From Monodelphis domestica (Eukaryota; Chordata; Mammalia; Didelphimorphia; Didelphidae): DNA of 64,000 bases. The position numbers were made by a program, and so were the translations under genes. The DNA lies in assembly GCF_027887165.1 (NCBI RefSeq), contig NC_077233.1, forward strand, positions 180,815,207-180,879,206, read 5' to 3'. The notes under the pieces were generated by a model. The model was given only the letters and a program-made list of their open reading frames with translations, searched no databases and was not told where the DNA came from. Shown here piece after piece: positions 55,808-64,000 of this stretch (position 1 is its first letter; each line of letters opens with the position of its first letter).

Positions 55808-55930
55808 AGAGAAAGAGATACAGTGAAAGATAGAGGGAGGAGGGAGACAAAGACAGAGAAAGAGGGAGACAGAGACAGAGAGAGATGGAGATAGAGAGAC
55901 AGGAAGAAAGAGAGAGAGAGAGAAACAGAG
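55808..55930. repeat. Purine-rich GA/GACA simple repeat
   Basis: About 120 bp of interspersed GAGA, GACAGA and GGAGG, of the same style as the large array at 12.2-13.0 kb. Confidence 0.88.
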
Positions 55931-56429
55931 CTCCAAAAGTAGTCTGAATGTATCCCTTCACTACTGTATTACTGTTCTTCAGTGCCAGACTTTGATTCCA
56001 GACCTTTTTCCACTCAATTATATCACCACTCATCATATTGTGATTGATCTTAAATAGTAAGGACATTGCATGGATGATAATAGAATGTCACAGCTGCAAA
56101 ATTGTCAGAGCACTTGACTGAGTCTTTGGTAGAGAACCAGAACTATTAGTGGATTCTCATTTCTTTGAGTTGGATGAGCAATAGCTCAGTTTTCCCAAAA
56201 GTGATATCTGGAATGTCTGGAAAGATAATAGGATAACTTTATCCTGCAAAAGTAGACTTCCCAAAAGAAAAGTAATGTGTTCTATGGAGACAAGTTGTGA
56301 AATAAATAAATAACATATATATCATCTTATGCCACCTTCCACTAATTTCCAGGATTACTTTTGGGGTTTGATCTAGTGGTTCTTATAGATCAGACCATAA
56401 TGGAAACATGCATTAGTTATCATGCAATT
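55931..56429. other. Unassigned DNA
   Basis: Nothing recognised. Confidence 0.3.
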
Positions 56430-56850
56430 TGAGTCTCATCTTCCTGAGTTTAAATCTAGACTCAGATACTTATGAGCTATGTGACTCTGGGCAAATCACT
56501 TAACCCTCTTTCCCTCAATTCTTTATCTATAAAATGAGCTGGAGGGGGAAGCTGGGTGGCTCAGTGGATTGAGAGTCAGGCCTAGAGATGAGAGGTCCTA
56601 GGTTCAAATCTGGCCTCAGACACTTCCCAGCTGTGTGACCCTGGGCAAGTCACTTGACCCCCATTGCCTAGCCCTTACCACTCTTCTGCCTTGGAGCCAA
56701 TACACAGTAATGACTCTAAGATGGAAGGTAAGGGTTTAAAAAAATGAGCTGGAGAAGGAAATGGCAAATATCATTCCAGTATCTTTGCTTCATAATCCCT
56801 AATAAAACAAAGAGTCAGACTTAAATGAAATGACTAAACAATAAACAATA
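56430..56850 (+). mobile_element. RTE-tailed SINE split by a younger SINE
   Basis: The older SINE runs 56430-56544 ('gtgactctgggcaaatcact', 'tatctataaaatgagctgg'). It resumes at 56755 with 'aaggaaatggcaaatatcat' and 'ccagtatctttgcttcataa', the RTE-type tail. The break carries the duplication of the inserted SINE. Confidence 0.78.
56545..56740 (+). mobile_element. Marsupial tRNA-derived SINE, full length, nested
   Basis: It is close to the apparent family consensus: 'gctgggtggctcagtggatt', B box 'aggttcaaatc', 'tgtgaccctgggcaagtcac', tail 'gatggaaggtaagggtttaa'. The 14-mer 'aaaatgagctggag' flanks it exactly (56531-56544 and 56741-56754). Confidence 0.95.
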
Positions 56851-57114
56851 ACCCTATTGATAAGGGTACATCCTCCAACAGTGCATATTGTAATTTATCC
56901 ACTTTCTTATCTATATAATTCTTATTTTCATGCTTTCATAATTTCTCCATAGTGGACCAGGCCAATGAAATGGAAATGTTTAGCTCCATGTTTTAATTTT
57001 TGATAGATACCAGTGCATTCAGGCTGTTTGTAGAGGAAAAAAAAAAGAATTCTGTAAGATGTACACATAGATATCTTTAGAATGAAACAGTGTATGCTAG
57101 ATACATTATATATA

Positions 57115-57230
57115 TATCATGGGTTAGTTAATAGAATGCTGGACTAAGAGTCAAGAAAGCTTGGGTTCAAATTCTACTTCAGAAACTTATTAGCGATGTG
57201 GCTCCACTTAAGTGACTTAAGTTCTCACTG
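57115..57230 (+). mobile_element. SINE head fragment (RTE-tailed or MIR type)
   Basis: Contains 'gttaatagaatgctggacta' and 'cttgggttcaaattctactt' and a degraded core. The 3' end is unclear. Confidence 0.55.
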
Positions 57231-57284
57231 TCCAGGTATCTTCTTAGGACTTAAATAGGAGGCACCATTTATGTATTCTCCTAG

Positions 57285-57440
57285 GCAAAATGGAAAGAAC
57301 TCAAACTTGGACCTCTGAATTTGACTCAGCAATTTACAGCTTGTACGACCATTGACAAATCATTTCCCTTCGTTGAACCTCATTTTCCTTATCTGTAAAA
57401 TGATGGTTTGGCTTAGACCTCTAAGATATCTCCCAAATGT
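57285..57440 (+). mobile_element. MIR3-type SINE
   Basis: Contains 'aacctcattttccttatctg', 'taaaatgatggtttggctta' and 'cctctaagatatctccc'. Confidence 0.65.
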
Positions 57441-57539
57441 CATCTAATGATTTACTGAGTCACAGACAGGTTATAGTCTTCATATCTGGAAAGAATTCTC
57501 ACACTAGAAATGTCAGATCCTTTGCAAATATATCTAAGT

Positions 57540-58000
57540 GCATAAAAGGGGCTATGAATAGCTTCTGTGAGCATTTGGAACTTGAAAAGAAATTGCTTTT
57601 AGTTTTGACTAGAGGAATCATGGGAGGCTTTGTGGAGGTGTCATTTAAGCTAGGCTTGGAAGAATGGCTGAGATTGCCACAGGTGGACATGGGTGACTAG
57701 ATTATACATGTGACAAATGCTGTAAAAATACGAAACACGTTGAAGGAATGGTGAATTATTGTCTTTGGCTGGACCATAGAAGATGGCAAAGGGAAGATTG
57801 GACATGTAGGCTGAGATCAGGCATTTTGAATATGCTAAGTTAAAAGAGCTTAGATTTTATTCAATAAGCAATATGGAATCCCTGAAGGTTTTGAAAGTGG
57901 AGAGAGACATCATCATAGTCTTGCTTTAGGGAATTTACTGTTTGTAGGATTGATTGTAGCAAGGGCAGATGTGGCTGAAAAACCTTTTAGATAAGATCCT
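57540..58000 (-). mobile_element. L2 LINE 3' UTR/ORF2 end, antisense
   Basis: It follows the antisense L2 order: 'gaggctttgtggaggtgtca', 'ttagattttattcaataagc', 'agtggagagagacatcatca', 'tgctttagggaa'. The 87-codon frame 57437-57700 lies mostly inside it and is not a gene. Confidence 0.6.
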
Positions 58001-58319
58001 ATGATTTAGACTTACAGTTGGCTACAGTTTCTCTCCAAATGCTAAGAGAGGACTTGGCTTATTGTGGCCTGGGAAACTGAGCCAATTACATTGTCTAAGA
58101 TCTAAGATAAATGAGGTTTCCAAGAAGAGGAGAAGAAAGTGAGTATCTGTATCTGAAGCTGGAACTAGAAGAAGGCTTATCATCAGAATTACAAAGTAAG
58201 TTGCTTTGTGATTCCACTTTATAAGAGGTCATTTATCTAAAAGCAGTGTTCTTCTGGGAGCTAACCCCTTTGCTACTACAAAGATTTCAATAGTGCCTAA
58301 TGAGATGAAATGGAACATC
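58001..58319. other. Unassigned DNA
   Basis: Nothing recognised. Confidence 0.3.
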
Positions 58320-58535
58320 TGTGTAGGAGAAGCAGCTCAAAGGCACACTGGAAAGAGCAAGAGGCTCTGTGGTCTGAAGACCTTTGGTCAGTTCTCACTT
58401 TTAAAGCTTATTACTCCGTTGAGCTTGGGGAAATCATTTAATTCTAGGTCTCAGTTTATTTCTCTGCAAAATGGAGGGGACTAGATTAGATCATCTCTAA
58501 GGTCCATTCCAACTCTAATGTAACATCTAAAATCT
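58320..58535 (+). mobile_element. MIR3-type SINE, nearly complete
   Basis: The head 'ggaaagagcaagaggctctg' is followed by 'gagcttggggaaatcattta', 'atttctctgcaaaatggagg' and 'tagatcatctctaaggtcca'. Confidence 0.7.
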
Positions 58536-58778
58536 ATATTCCCACTTCTGGCTTTTGCTTGGTTCTTTACTGAGCTTAGGGGCAGTCAATGGACTACTGA
58601 GAAAACTCCCAGATCACCAAATAATAGCAAAACCCTTTTCCCCAGTAGTGCAGAGCCTGGACTCTTTTTGGTATATACATAAATGTATATATTTGTATAT
58701 ATATTTATTGTCAGTTTTTCTTTATATGGATTTAAAAATTAAATTTTATTTTGTCAATTAATGAAAATTTACTTTTTT

Positions 58779-58975
58779 TTTAAACCCTTAACTTTCATCT
58801 TAGAATCAATACTATGTATTGGTTCTAAGGCAAAAGAGTGGTTAAAGACTAGGCAATGGGGGTTAAGTGACTTGCCCAGGGTCACACATCTAGGAAGGGT
58901 CTGAGGCTAGATTTGAACCTAGGACCTCCCTTCTCTAGGCCTGATTCTCAATCTACTGAGCTACCCAGCTGACCT
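58779..58975 (-). mobile_element. Marsupial tRNA-derived SINE, antisense (first of a pair)
   Basis: Antisense full copy: 'taaacccttaactttcatct', 'tattggttctaaggcaaaag', 'gggttaagtgacttgcccag', ending 'gagctacccagctgacc'. Confidence 0.9.
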
Positions 58976-59005
58976 CTAAAATTATATCTAATACCTGACT
59001 TATTA

Positions 59006-59204
59006 ATTTAAAAAATTCCTTACCTTCTGTGTATTGGTTGGAAGAAGAGCAGTAAGGGCTAGGCAATAGGGATTAAGTAACTTGCCCAGGGTTACATAGC
59101 TAGGAAATGTCTGAGGCTAGATTTGACCCCAGATTTCTGGGGTCAAATTTCTGGGCTGATTTCTGGGCCTGGCTTTCAATCCACTGAGCTGTCTAGCTTC
59201 CCCC
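59006..59204 (-). mobile_element. Marsupial tRNA-derived SINE, antisense (second of a pair), with a palindrome
   Basis: Antisense copy: 'taccttctgtgtattggttg', 'gtaagggctaggcaataggg', ending 'ctgtctagcttcccc'. Its B-box region carries an extra palindromic insertion (59121-59148). The 13-mer 'aaatttacttttt' to its right (59205-59217) also lies left of the first SINE (58765-58777), so one duplication encloses both. Confidence 0.85.
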
Positions 59205-59344
59205 AAATTTACTTTTTCTAAATCCTATTTCAGATCCTTATTGAAGAAAGAACAAAACCCTTGTAAAAAAAAGTGTGTATAGTCAGAAAAACCAAATTCC
59301 TTTAGTATTTATATATTGTATTCTATTACTATTTATATAGTGTA

Positions 59345-59780
59345 TATGAACAAGTTTATACACATATACTACAGTTTCACCCACATGTATACTACAAGTA
59401 AACATGTACATACTGCACATTTATATATACTACAAGCTTCTCCAAGTTCACATAACACTCACAAGCACATGCATTAATTTTTAATATATATGGGAATTTA
59501 TAGTATTTATGTATATAGGAACTTATAATATATTTATATATACATATTTGTGTATGTGTAAATTTGCAGTCCATATAACAGTGAGCCTGTAGTTTATGAA
59601 CATACAATAATATATTGATGTGAAATTTATATCATATATGCATGTGAATATGAATAGATGTAAATGTATAATATGTAGTCTGTAACAGTTATGATTTTTG
59701 CAGCACAAAATTCGGACAGATGTATAGCCTGGTGGAATGAACTTGGTGGTACATAGGTGTGAACTCATAATGTACCATGG
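59345..59780. repeat. Degenerate minisatellite, partly inverted
   Basis: Units related to 'gaacttatagtatatatgt' occur in direct orientation at about 59500-59760. The complement occurs at about 59345-59460 ('tactacaagtaaacatgtac', 'actacaagcttctccaagtt'). Unit length is roughly 20-25 bp. Related units recur at 60985-61180 and 62190-62390. Confidence 0.6.
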
Positions 59781-59894
59781 GAGCAAACACAAAGGCATAG
59801 ATATAGGACTATGTAGTAGAGGATGAAAGATAGTTTCTTCAAGACTTCCTTTCAAGTCCTTTCAAGACTTCAAGCTATCAAAGACTGCAAGCAT

Positions 59895-60985
59895 GAAATT
59901 GGAGTGCATAGGTGTGAAATTGTAGTGCCTAGGCATGAACAACTTACATTGGGACCTGTACAATGCAGCTAAACAAGCCCATTGGTTTTTCCCTAAGATG
60001 AGCATTCTTTCTCTTGTCTCTAAGTCTTTCTATAAGCTGCTCCCAATATCTAAAATATACCTTCTTCTTAGAATCCTTATCATTCTTCTAATCTTACCAG
60101 TACTAAATGCTTTCTTCCTCTACTTCTTTATTTTTTATATGCATCTCTAACTAAAATACAAGCTCTTCATAGTCAGTAGTGCTCTTTTTCTTTTCATTTG
60201 ATTAGTATTTGACTTGAGATGATCCCATTTGAGTTTTGTTTACAAGAAAGTGAACTTGTTGTATGGCATAGTGATTAGAGAAGACTTGCTGGGATTAGGT
60301 GACAGGTAGAGGTTGGATAGGTGAAAAGAAAGCTAGTAAATTCGGGTAATGGGAACAACATGAACAAAGGCATAGGAAGATGAATATATAGTGGACAGTA
60401 AAAGACCTGGTGGTATGAGTGGATTCCTAGGGGAAGTAGTGGGCAATGAACAGACCTGACAGTTTGGGGATGGATCATGGAAGAGCCTGAATGCCATGCC
60501 AAAGAGATTGGGTTTTAATTTGTAGACAGTGGAAAGTTGATCATCTGGATAATCGAGACCCTAAAATTGATTTGAGTTGGGGACCAACAGGATGAAAAAG
60601 ATATTTCAAGAAGAATAATCTTTTGTGTTTGTTTTTTTAACACAGATTTTGGGTCTGATAAATATAGAAAGGACAGGAAATATTACCTATTTTTCATCAT
60701 ATGTTATTCCAAGGCTATTGGGTAGTAGATAATATTTTGGATTTAGGCTAAAGTAAAAAATCTCTGCTATGGAAAGGTGCCTCAGAAATTTCTGGATGAG
60801 CCACAGCCTTTTGAAACTAATTTTTCTCATCTTTCAAGTAAATATAATAGTAACACCTATCTTATAAGGACAATAAACATTTAGCACCTGTTTTTTTCAG
60901 GCTGTATACTAAGTACTAGATCCAAAAAGATAATGTTTAAAATTAGTTTAAAAATGTTAACCTGCTTTTATAATATCTGTCAAAT
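59895..60985. repeat. Tandem duplication, unit 1
   Basis: This unit is co-linear with unit 2, displaced by 1242-1260 bp. It contains a sense L2-like 3' end (about 60040-60225), an antisense L2 stretch (about 60250-60630, 'ggatggatcatggaagagcc') and a MIR core (about 60770-60880). Shared markers include 'agtactaaat' at 60099 and 'gggtctga' at 60651. Confidence 0.8.
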
Positions 60986-61180
60986 TGTAGCTTGTAGGCA
61001 TGCACTTATTCTGTAGGTATAACATACCTACAGTGTTTAGACACACTGTATAGACACACTGTATAGGTATGAACTCATAGGATAATGGGTATGAGCTAGA
61101 GTTATATAGGTAGGAACTTATAGCCCTAGGGTTAAACTTCTAGCATATTCCCAAGAGTTCATAATACATAGGTGTGAAAT
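60985..61180. repeat. Minisatellite between the duplicated units
   Basis: Units such as 'taggtatgaactcatagga', 'gggtatgagctagagttata' and 'taggtaggaacttatag' are repeated. 'acacactgtatagacacact' is locally duplicated near 61041-61065. Confidence 0.65.
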
Positions 61181-62165
61181 ACCTACCTTTCTGAGCTCTA
61201 CAATGTAATTAAACTAACACTAGCTTTTTCTTAAACTACACATTTTTTTCTCATGCTCTCATGTCTTTTATATAAGCTCTTCCCTTTATCTAGAATATAC
61301 AGCTTCATTTTAGAATCTTTATCTTTTTTCTAATCTCACCAGTACTAAATACTCTCTCCCTTTACTTTTTTATCTGATTATATGACTCCCTTATTAAAAT
61401 AAATTTTTCTTGTAGTCAGTGTCCTATTTTTATTTCCCCTCTGTATCTACAATAGGCATTTTATAAATGTTTGTTTTAAGATGAGTCTATTTAAGTTTAG
61501 TTTAGAGGAGGGTGAAGTTGTTGTGAGTTATAGTGGTCAGGAAAGGTTTCCTGGTAGGGGTGATGGGAAAGGTGGATAGGTGAAAAGACAGCAAGCAAAT
61601 CCACTTAATGGCTTCACCATGAAAAAGGCATGGAAAGAAGGGCATTTCGTGGGCAGTAGCAGAGCAATTTGTCTTCATGAGTGAGTTCCTAAGAAAAAGC
61701 AGTTGGCAGTTAGCTAGTTAGGCAGCTTGGGGATAGATCATGGAATGGCTTGAATGATAGGCCAAAAAGCTTGGGTTTCATATGTAGACATTGGAAAGTT
61801 GATTCTCTTGGTAATGGAGAACCTAAGAAGCTTTTATCTGAGGACTGACATGATGAAAATGAGATTTTATGAAGCAAAATCTTTTATGGTTGGTATTTAG
61901 CACAAATCTTGGGTCTGAGAAATGCAGGAGGGACAGGAAAGATGACCTATTCTTCCTTACATGTTATCTCAGGACTATCAGGTAGTGGGAAAAGGTCTAG
62001 GATTGAATTCTCCCTTGGAAACTTCTGGGTAAGTCACAACCTCTCTAAATCTCAGTTCCTCCATCTTTCAAATAGAGGAAATAATAGCATCTACCTTACA
62101 CGGTTTTTGTAAGAATCAATCAATAAACATGTATTAAGCACCTACCAGATGTACCAGGTAGTGTT
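61180..62165. repeat. Tandem duplication, unit 2
   Basis: The second copy has the same inner order as unit 1: sense L2-like end ('taatctcaccagtactaaat'), antisense L2 ('ggatagatcatggaatggct'), 'cttgggtctga', MIR core ('ttcctccatctttcaaatag') and an L2 end ('ttaagcacctac'). The copies are clearly diverged, so the duplication is old. Confidence 0.8.
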
Positions 62166-62189
62166 AACACACTATATATAATATAGTGT

Positions 62190-62390
62190 GATTACAATGT
62201 TCATATTAATTTATATGGGAACGTAGCAACTTTATGTGACTGCATGGCAGTCATGTGAATGTGTAGCACATATGTGAGAACCTGTAGTGTATAGTTTTGA
62301 AATTGCAAATACAACATGCAAAATGGGTGAGAACTTGCAGTATATGTGTATATGTGTATGTGCATGAACTTATCGTACATAGATAGTTAT
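62190..62390. repeat. Minisatellite right of unit 2
   Basis: Units like 'gtgagaacctgtagtgtata', 'gtgagaacttgcagtatatg' and 'gcatgaacttatcgtacata' repeat the motif seen left of unit 1 and between the units. Confidence 0.6.
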
Positions 62391-62395
62391 CTTTT

Positions 62396-62594
62396 TTTTT
62401 AAACCCTTACCTTCCGTCTTAGAGTCAATACTATGTATTGGCTCCAAGGCAGAAGAGTGGTAAGGGCTAGGCAATGGGGGTCAAGTGACTTGCCCAGGGC
62501 CACACAACTGGGAAGTGTCTGAGGCTAGATTTGAACCTAGGACCTCCCGTCTCTAGGTCTGACTCTCAATCCACTGAGCTACCCAGCTGCCCCC
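62396..62594 (-). mobile_element. Marsupial tRNA-derived SINE, full length, young-looking, antisense
   Basis: A near-consensus antisense copy that keeps CpGs in 'accttccgtcttagagtc' and 'acctcccgtctct'. The 16-mer 'tagatagttatctttt' flanks it exactly (62380-62395 and 62595-62610). It landed in the minisatellite right of unit 2. Confidence 0.95.
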
Positions 62595-62610
62595 TAGATA
62601 GTTATCTTTT

Positions 62611-63424
62611 GATGACTGAAAATTGGCTAGGATTGGTGCATGAACATACCTCTCTTTCTTTTCATTACAAGGCTAAAATATTGTTGAAATCTTCAACTAG
62701 GAAAAAAAATGTTCTTGCCTTGCCCTGAGCCTTCTAGGTCTGGTTGTAAGAAGAAACTCTTAACACCTTGCCCACTCATGGGAAATGTCACTCTTTCATT
62801 GGCCTTCCTTCAGAAAGCCAATCATGGATCCCCTCGAGACACCTTTCCTCTGGCAATAAAGAGAGAAGCTAAAGTGTATTTTTCTATTTTCTGGCAACAG
62901 CTTTTTGCTTTGCTTCCCCCTCTTGGGAAATTAATCTGTTGGCATAAAGCAAGTAAAAATAAACAAACCTAACCTGAAATATGCATTAGAGCCTAGCTAT
63001 TTTTGTAGGTTCCCAAGATTGAAAATGGTTGAAAGCTGACCAGTTACAATATACCTGGAATTGATTTTCCAAGGTTCATTGGAAGACCAAGGCAGCCCAT
63101 GTGCTTGGGAAAGGTGAGCAAAAATGCTGCTATGGGTTTATGGACTCTGGGAAAAGGTTTGTAGGGACCTTCCAACCTTTACCATTCTCATTTGGATGAT
63201 TTGGTGATGGAAAAAGCAGTTGAGATAGAGATATGATTCTAATTTCTGAAAAGAGTGTTTAATTCTTCCCACCCATCACTGACCAGCATTATTGCTATGC
63301 CAGAAAGAGGGCTGGGTTTGCAATCAAGAAATAGAAATTTTAACCCCAGTTTGGCACTTGCTATTGTAGTGATATAAAGAAGATTGACAAGTCTTGAGGG
63401 AACAATAATTTAACAAGTCAAAGA
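62611..63424. other. Unassigned DNA
   Basis: No repeat or exon recognised. The frame 62709-62972 (87 codons) has no domain. Confidence 0.38.
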
Positions 63425-63600
63425 ACATCTATATGTCACTTACTATATGTCAACCATTGTTGTAAGCAATGGATATACAAAGAAGGACCAAAAAAAATCT
63501 CCTCAAGGAACTGGGAGGAATACAACACATAATCAGGAGATAAAAAGAAGAGAAGGGTAAGTGAAGAAGAGGGGAAGGTGAAGAAAATCTAGAGAGGTCA
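63425..63600 (-). mobile_element. L2 LINE 3' end, antisense
   Basis: Contains 'gtcacttactatatgtcaac', 'caatggatatacaaagaagg' and 'ctcctcaaggaactgggagg'. It fades into purine-rich sequence. Confidence 0.6.
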
Positions 63601-63734
63601 GAGTAGAGTCTGGAGAAAAATAAAGACTGGACTGAAATGGGCACTTCCCTTTTGTAAATGTTTTCACATATAAAGGTTCATACTTTGTACAATTAATAAA
63701 TAGTGTATTAAATATTATCCATATAATTTTGATT

Positions 63735-63930
63735 TCATAGGATCACAAATTTAAGGACTGGAAGGGTCCTTATTGGTCATAGTCTAGCCTACTCACTTTA
63801 CAGATGAGAAAGTTGAGTTTCAGAGAGATTTAAGTAGTATACACAGGGTCACATAGCTAATAAGTGTTGGAGGCAGGCTAAGAATTCATCTTCCCAATTC
63901 CAAATCTAACTCTATTCATTATTCCACCAA
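63735..63930 (-). mobile_element. MIR3-type SINE, antisense
   Basis: The L3-like start 'cataggatcacaaatttaag' is followed by 'actttacagatgagaaagtt', 'cacagggtcacatagctaat' and a degraded head. Confidence 0.75.
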
Positions 63931-64000
63931 GGCTTCTGATTTTTTCTTTTCTTTTTTTTTTGCCTTCTAAAGGGAATTATATTCTATGCTATAAGGCATA

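Noticed and set aside
57437-57700. 87-codon frame
   Set aside because: It overlaps antisense L2 sequence and has no independent support.

Overview
This window looks like gene-poor intergenic or intronic DNA of a marsupial, most likely a didelphid opossum of the Monodelphis type. The main evidence is a tRNA-derived SINE family with an RNA polymerase III A box and B box and a shared 3' tail, present in about 19 copies on both strands. Marsupial-type L1 elements and many old L2, L3/CR1 and MIR/MIR3 fragments point the same way. No copy-number, database or synteny search was possible, so the species is an inference. I found no convincing cellular protein-coding exon, rRNA, intact tRNA, CRISPR array or operon. 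Nearly all long open frames are either simple-repeat artefacts or fossils of LINE proteins.

Layout. 1-12 kb: old MIR/MIR3, L2 and L3 fragments with SINEs at about 6.2, 8.9, 9.9, 10.4 and 11.1 kb, and a 300-bp TTCC array at 3.7 kb. 12.2-13.0 kb: a 700-bp purine-rich satellite-like array. 13.5-14.4 kb: an antisense L1 3' end inserted into a MIR3 copy, with target-site duplications. 15.8-17.1 kb: a TTTC / TTTCTCTC array, a tRNA-Met-like pseudogene and an AT-rich tract. 17.4-18.0 kb: a pogo/Tigger-like DNA transposon carrying a nested SINE. 19.35-20.28 kb: a long imperfect inverted repeat of unknown origin. 20.4-28.8 kb: L2 fragments, then a HAL1-like (half-L1) element on the minus strand that is itself interrupted by a plus-strand L1 with internal deletions.

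28.8-41 kb: mostly unassigned DNA with scattered L2 and MIR copies, a mariner end, and a 550-bp TTTTC/TTTC/TTCC array sitting at the tail of an antisense SINE (38.5-39.2 kb). 41.4-45.9 kb: a long L3/CR1 fossil broken by three insertions, one an L2 and one ending in a hAT-type element. 46-49 kb: stacked L2 fragments with a second antisense L1 3' end. 49.7-51.1 kb: two hAT-type non-autonomous transposons with 8-bp duplications. 53.7-54.2 kb: a probable solo LTR. 54.8-55.4 kb: an old L1 3' end. 56.4-56.9 kb: a SINE nested in an RTE-tailed SINE. 59.3-62.4 kb: an approximately 1.25-kb tandem duplication whose copies are flanked and separated by a degenerate minisatellite, followed by a SINE with a perfect 16-bp target-site duplication.

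There is no functional gene set acting together here. What can be reconstructed is an insertion history: L2, L3 and MIR are oldest; hAT, pogo and the LTR follow; L1 and the tRNA-derived SINE are youngest and cut through the rest. Several SINE tails seem to have expanded into long microsatellites. Element boundaries without a stated target-site duplication are approximate to about 10-30 bases.
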